A stretch of DNA of 52,991 nucleotides from Ureibacillus xyleni (GTDB taxonomy: Bacteria; Bacillota; Bacilli; Bacillales_A; Planococcaceae). The DNA is taken from contig NZ_OBMQ01000020.1 of assembly GCF_900217795.1 (NCBI RefSeq), forward strand, positions 1 to 52,991, written 5' to 3'. Below the pieces are notes generated by a model. That model had not been told where the DNA came from. It saw only the letters and a program-made list of their open reading frames with translations, and made no database searches. Each line of letters starts with the position of its first letter. The stretch's first letter is position 1. Positions 48,315-52,991 of the stretch are shown one piece after another. A program made the position numbers and the translations under genes.

Positions 48315-48686
48315 ATGGACTATATACATTTAAGAGACATGCAGTTTTTTGGCTATCATGGTGTTTTAAAAGAAGAGACAGTACTAGGACAAAGATTCCG
48401 AGCATCTGTGTCGTTAGCCGTAGATATTCAAAAGGCTGGAAAAACAGATGACCTTCAGGATACTGTAAGTTATGTTGGTGTTTATAACATATGTAAAGAA
48501 ATTATTGAAGGACAGCCCTATAAACTAATTGAAGCGGTAGCGGAAACAATTGCTACACGTATTTTATCAGACTACAACGGACAAGTTTTTGGGTGCCGTG
48601 TTGAAGTAATAAAACCAGACCCGCCAATTGCAGGACATTATAAAGAAGTGGCCGTAGAAATAGTAAGAGGGCGGTTTTATGAATAA
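48315..48686 (+). CDS. folB: Dihydroneopterin aldolase
   Basis: A 123-residue tunnelling-fold enzyme that cleaves dihydroneopterin. FFGYHGVLKEE holds the conserved Tyr and Glu; the pterin-site Lys is in VIKPDPPIAGHY. Start ATG follows AAAAGGAGAAC. Its end overlaps folK by 8 nt. Confidence 0.97.
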   Translation: MDYIHLRDMQFFGYHGVLKEETVLGQRFRASVSLAVDIQKAGKTDDLQDTVSYVGVYNICKEIIEGQPYKLIEAVAETIATRILSDYNGQVFGCRVEVIKPDPPIAGHYKEVAVEIVRGRFYE

Positions 48687-49203
48687 AATTTACCTTTCCC
48701 TTGGCACCAATATTGGCGACAGGGAGCATAATTTAAAGCTTGCAGTACGAATGCTTCATGAAATGGATGATGTATGTGTAAAAAATGTGTCATCTATTTA
48801 TGAAACGGCACCAGTAGGATATGTGGATCAACCTTCATTTTTAAATATTGTACTCTATGTTGAGAGTGACAAATCTGCTTTTGACATGCTAGATATATGC
48901 CAATCTGTAGAGAATGAATTGGGGCGAGTACGGGAAATTAGATGGGGTCCCAGAATTATTGACCTTGACATTTTGCTCTTTAATCAAGACAATATTGAAG
49001 CGGAGAATTTAATCGTTCCCCATGCACGAATGTTTGAAAGAGCATTTGTTTTAGTCCCACTTTTAGAAATTGCAATTCCACCTTTAGAAGGCTATTTACT
49101 TCAAGCTCAAAATTCGTTATGTCAAATGGATATTGATCAAGAGGGCATTAAAAAGTGGAATAATACTAAAAGTGTAGAAGAATTTATACAATTTAGACCT
49201 TAA
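48679..49203 (+). CDS. folK: HPPK: 2-amino-4-hydroxy-6-hydroxymethyldihydropteridine pyrophosphokinase
   Basis: A 174-residue pyrophosphokinase supplying the FolP substrate. Conserved are LGTNIGDREHNL, SSIYETAPVGYVDQPSFLN, and RWGPRIIDLDILLF with the Mg-binding Asp pair. GAGGGCGG in folB is its ribosome site. B. subtilis has yazB after folK; none is visible here. Confidence 0.97.
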   Translation: MNKIYLSLGTNIGDREHNLKLAVRMLHEMDDVCVKNVSSIYETAPVGYVDQPSFLNIVLYVESDKSAFDMLDICQSVENELGRVREIRWGPRIIDLDILLFNQDNIEAENLIVPHARMFERAFVLVPLLEIAIPPLEGYLLQAQNSLCQMDIDQEGIKKWNNTKSVEEFIQFRP

Positions 49204-49243
49204 GAGGAATCGATATAGAAACCCTTTTGAAGGAGGAGAACAT

Positions 49244-50251
49244 ATGAATACAACGGAAAAACCGTTTCAAATAGGTGATATCGTCATGGATAACCGTGTC
49301 GTCTTAGCACCAATGGCAGGTGTATGTAACTCTGCATTCCGTCTTACTGTTAAAGAGTTTGGAGCAGGTTTAGTATATGCTGAAATGATAAGCGATAAGG
49401 GCTTAGTCATGCGCAACCAAAAAACATTAGATATGCTTTATATTGATGAGCGGGAGAACCCACTTTCATTACAAATATTCGGTGGAGATAAAGAAACGTT
49501 AGTAGAGGCTGCTAAATATGTAGATAAAAATACAAATGCAGATATTATCGACATCAACATGGGTTGCCCAGTAAATAAAATTATTAAATGTGAAGCTGGA
49601 GCAAAGTGGCTTTTAGACCCCAATAAAATTTACGAAATGGTTTCTGCGGTAGTTGATGCAGTGGATAAACCTGTTAGTGTAAAAATGCGTATTGGTTGGG
49701 ATGAAGAGCATATTTTTGCTATTGAAAATGCTCAAGCAGCTGAACGTGCCGGCGCTTCTGCCATTGCGATGCATGGACGTACGCGTGTTCAAATGTATGA
49801 GGGTAAAGCAAATTGGGATGTTCTAAAAGAAGTAAAGAAACACATCCATATTCCGTTCATCGGAAACGGTGATGTTGAAACACCACAAGATGCTAAGCGT
49901 ATGATAGATGAAGTTGGCGTTGACGCAGTAATGATTGGACGCGCAGCACTAGGAAACCCGTGGATGATTTATCGCACTGTACAATATTTAGAAACAGGCG
50001 TACTAAAACCTGAACCATCCGTACGTGAAAAAATGGATGTCTGCCTTCTTCACTTTGAACGTTTAATGCAATTAAAAGGAGAAAGTGTAGCAGTTCGTGA
50101 AATGCGTAAACATGCTTCATGGTATTTGAAAGGTATTCGTGGGAACGGTATTGTACGCAATGCAATCAATCAAATGGAAACTGCAAGCGAATTACGTGCA
50201 CTTATCAATAGTGTGGCTGACCAACTGGAAGAGCAAGTAGAAGCTATTTAA
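49244..50251 (+). CDS. dusB: tRNA-dihydrouridine synthase
   Basis: A 335-residue FMN-dependent TIM-barrel enzyme that reduces uridine in the tRNA D-loop. LAPMAGVCNSAFR, NMGCPVNKIIKCEAGA (catalytic Cys) and AIAMHGRTR with GNGDV are visible. In B. subtilis the gene is yacF. Start ATG has AAGGAGGAGAAC upstream. It ends the folate-dus run, with a strong terminator after it. Confidence 0.96.
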   Translation: MNTTEKPFQIGDIVMDNRVVLAPMAGVCNSAFRLTVKEFGAGLVYAEMISDKGLVMRNQKTLDMLYIDERENPLSLQIFGGDKETLVEAAKYVDKNTNADIIDINMGCPVNKIIKCEAGAKWLLDPNKIYEMVSAVVDAVDKPVSVKMRIGWDEEHIFAIENAQAAERAGASAIAMHGRTRVQMYEGKANWDVLKEVKKHIHIPFIGNGDVETPQDAKRMIDEVGVDAVMIGRAALGNPWMIYRTVQYLETGVLKPEPSVREKMDVCLLHFERLMQLKGESVAVREMRKHASWYLKGIRGNGIVRNAINQMETASELRALINSVADQLEEQVEAI

Positions 50252-50255
50252 AAAC

Positions 50256-50294
50256 ACAAAAGGCATCCTTCATTTGAGTGGATGCCTTTTTACT
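50256..50294. terminator. Bidirectional terminator between dusB and the DinB-family gene
   Basis: An 11-bp stem AAAAGGCATCC / GGATGCCTTTT with A-rich and T-rich flanks; the two genes converge on it. Confidence 0.92.
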
Positions 50295-50298
50295 TTTA

Positions 50299-50769
50299 TT
50301 ATCTTGAAACCTCTTTTGTTGGCCCCATTACTCCCGGGACAGGTAATCCTGCTTGCCGTAGTAATACTTGCATTTGTGCGCGGTGATGTGTTTGGTGGTC
50401 AATCATCATTCGTAATACTGCACCAACCGCTGTTGCCTGACCTAGCATATCAATCGTGTTGACTAGCTCTTCATCTGAAATTTTCTCACCTACATCTTTA
50501 CTAACATTTTCTTTCATAGTTTTATAAGTTGATATAATCTCGTCAATAGTAGCTGGTGTGTTTGTTGGATTTAAATTTAGTGAAAGTCCAATTTGACCAA
50601 GGAAGAATACAGGAGCTGTTGTTAAATGCCAGCTTAACCACTCAAGTGTATTATGGTCTTCTACTATTGCCTGTTGCTTTTTTTCCTCTGTAATCGCTTC
50701 GAAAATGGAGATAGTTCCAGTGCTATTATGTTCCCAATCGTTTATAAAATCTTCTACTTTACGATACAT
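50299..50769 (-). CDS. DinB/YfiT-family four-helix protein
   Basis: A 156-residue DinB-superfamily protein. The metal-binding triad appears as His48 (WLSWHL) and His125/His129 (DHQTHHR), as in DinB and YfiT. Members are often metal-dependent thiol transferases or stress proteins; the role here is unknown. Start ATG follows GAGGGGAATT. It is a minus-strand insertion between dusB and lysS, where B. subtilis has none. Confidence 0.9.
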   Translation of the reverse strand: MYRKVEDFINDWEHNSTGTISIFEAITEEKKQQAIVEDHNTLEWLSWHLTTAPVFFLGQIGLSLNLNPTNTPATIDEIISTYKTMKENVSKDVGEKISDEELVNTIDMLGQATAVGAVLRMMIDHQTHHRAQMQVLLRQAGLPVPGVMGPTKEVSR

Positions 50770-50981
50770 AATTTAATTCCCCTCTCTTCTCTTTCAATAT
50801 AGAAATAGTAGCATAATTTTAATGCGAACTAGGCATAATTGAATCAGGTTTGTGACTATCAGAATTATAAAACTATTACAAAAGAATTGAAATTCAAACG
50901 AAACAGATGAATAGATGATGAAAATTGTGTACAATAGGTACATTATGGACAAAAATAGAGCTACATACTCGGAAAATTTAA

Positions 50982-52484
<1,503 letters not shown>

Positions 52485-52513
52485 TTGAATAAATAATTAA
52501 ACCAAGTATGAAC

Positions 52514-52556
52514 AAACGGAAGCTGATTTTTATTAAAAAGTCAGCTTCTGTTTTCG
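52514..52556 (+). terminator. Rho-independent terminator of lysS
   Basis: ACGGAAGCTGATTTT pairs with AAAAGTCAGCTTCTGT, followed by TTTTCG. Confidence 0.85.
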
Positions 52557-52705
52557 TTTATAAATTGACTTTGGATTATAGGCTCATAGAATGTGGGTTG
52601 AAAAAGTATATTCATTTTAAAAAATCTCTTGTGTTATTTTTAAATAGGTGATATAGTAACTGATGTCGCAAAAATACATACAATCAAAGTTGATTTGAAT
52701 TGTAG

Positions 52706-52734
52706 TTGACGCATCTATGAGATTGTGTTATTAT
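52706..52734 (+). promoter_or_regulatory. rRNA operon promoter P1
   Basis: TTGACG (52706-52711), 17 bp, TATTAT (52729-52734). Confidence 0.75.
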
Positions 52735-52763
52735 TAAAAAGTTGTCACAAGTAAAATAAAGAG

Positions 52764-52792
52764 TTGACAACTAATATAAAGTTTGTTAGTAT
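52764..52792 (+). promoter_or_regulatory. rRNA operon promoter P2
   Basis: TTGACA (52764-52769), 17 bp, TAGTAT (52787-52792). Tandem P1/P2 is typical of Bacillus rRNA operons. Confidence 0.8.
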
Positions 52793-52820
52793 ATAAAAGT
52801 CGCTTGAATAAGTGATTGCA

Positions 52821-52931
52821 TGAACCTTGAAAACTGAACAACAAAACGTTAATGAATATAATTTCTCATTAATTTGAGAAACATTTTGACATCAATTTTG
52901 ATGCCAGCAAATTTGAGCTTTATCAAATTCT
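52821..52931 (+). other. 16S rRNA leader with antitermination and processing elements
   Basis: The conserved leader motif CCTTGAAAACTGAACAA starts near 52824. Three hairpins follow: TTTCTCA/TGAGAAA (52862-52881), CATCAA/TTGATG (52890-52903) and AATTTGA/TCAAATT (52910-52928). These match the nut-like and processing region of Bacillus rRNA operons. Confidence 0.6.
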
Positions 52932-52991
52932 TTTATGGAGAGTTTGATCCTGGCTCAGGACGAACGCTGGCGGCGTGCCTAATACATGCAA
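52932..52991 (+). rRNA. rrs: 16S ribosomal RNA, 5' end (partial)
   Basis: AGAGTTTGATCCTGGCTCAG and the following GACGAACGCTGGCGGCGTGC are the conserved first ~60 nt of bacterial 16S. The mature 5' end is placed seven bases before AGAGTTTG. The gene runs off the right edge. Confidence 0.95.

Overview
This window is a low-GC Gram-positive housekeeping region from an endospore-forming member of the Bacillales. It runs from the 3' end of one rRNA operon (end of 23S, then 5S) to the 5' end of the next (promoters, leader and first bases of 16S). Spore genes (sspF, spoVG, spoVT, spoIIE, yabP, yabQ, fin) and near-complete gene-order agreement with the tmk-to-lysS segment of Bacillus subtilis support this. 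The AT-rich composition and the replaced or missing genes suggest a Lysinibacillus/Ureibacillus-type relative (Caryophanaceae/Planococcaceae) rather than B. subtilis itself; that placement is inference. I found no tRNA genes, insertion sequences, prophage or CRISPR.

Layout. (1) 1-4284: end of 23S, 5S, a HAD hydrolase, a YaaO-type PLP decarboxylase, tmk, darA, yaaR. (2) 4371-8502: holB, ricT, yabA, trmN6, yazA, rsmI, a tightly packed replication/RNA-modification cluster. (3) abrB (minus) diverges from metG. (4) 9204-15195: metG, yabD, yabE, rnmV, ksgA. (5) 15346-22107: veg, sspF, ispE, purR, ridA, spoVG, glmU, prs, ctc. (6) A minus-strand M20 amidohydrolase, then pth, fin, mfd, spoVT. (7) A minus-strand LysE-type exporter, then spoVB-like yabM, mazG, rqcP, yabP, yabQ, divIC, yabR. 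(8) A small minus-strand membrane ORF, spoIIE, tilS, hprT, ftsH, coaX, hslO, yacD, cysK. (9) Folate genes pabC, folP, folB, folK, then dusB, a minus-strand DinB-family gene, lysS, and the next rRNA operon.

Genes known in this neighbourhood of B. subtilis but absent here are csfB, xpaC, yaaN, yabG, yabS, yabT, pabB, pabA and yazB. The accessory additions (HAD, M20, LysE, DinB and the small membrane ORF) sit at transcription-unit boundaries, and all but HAD are on the minus strand.

Regulation is unusually legible. abrB has two tandem Spo0A boxes just downstream of its promoter. spoVG has a textbook sigma-H promoter and spoVT a textbook sigma-G promoter. spoIIE has TAGACA and TATAAT separated by 21 bp with Spo0A-box-like sites, the arrangement known for Spo0A-activated sigma-A promoters. 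Together these encode the Spo0A-AbrB-SigH entry to sporulation.

No unmistakable new system is present; this is mostly a conserved core region. The strongest anomalies are a type III pantothenate kinase (coaX) with substitutions in three nucleotide-binding motifs, a four-copy 21-bp periodic repeat upstream of rnmV, a palindrome with a perfect Spo0A box in its centre upstream of ftsH, and an unrecognised 60-residue membrane protein beside spoIIE.
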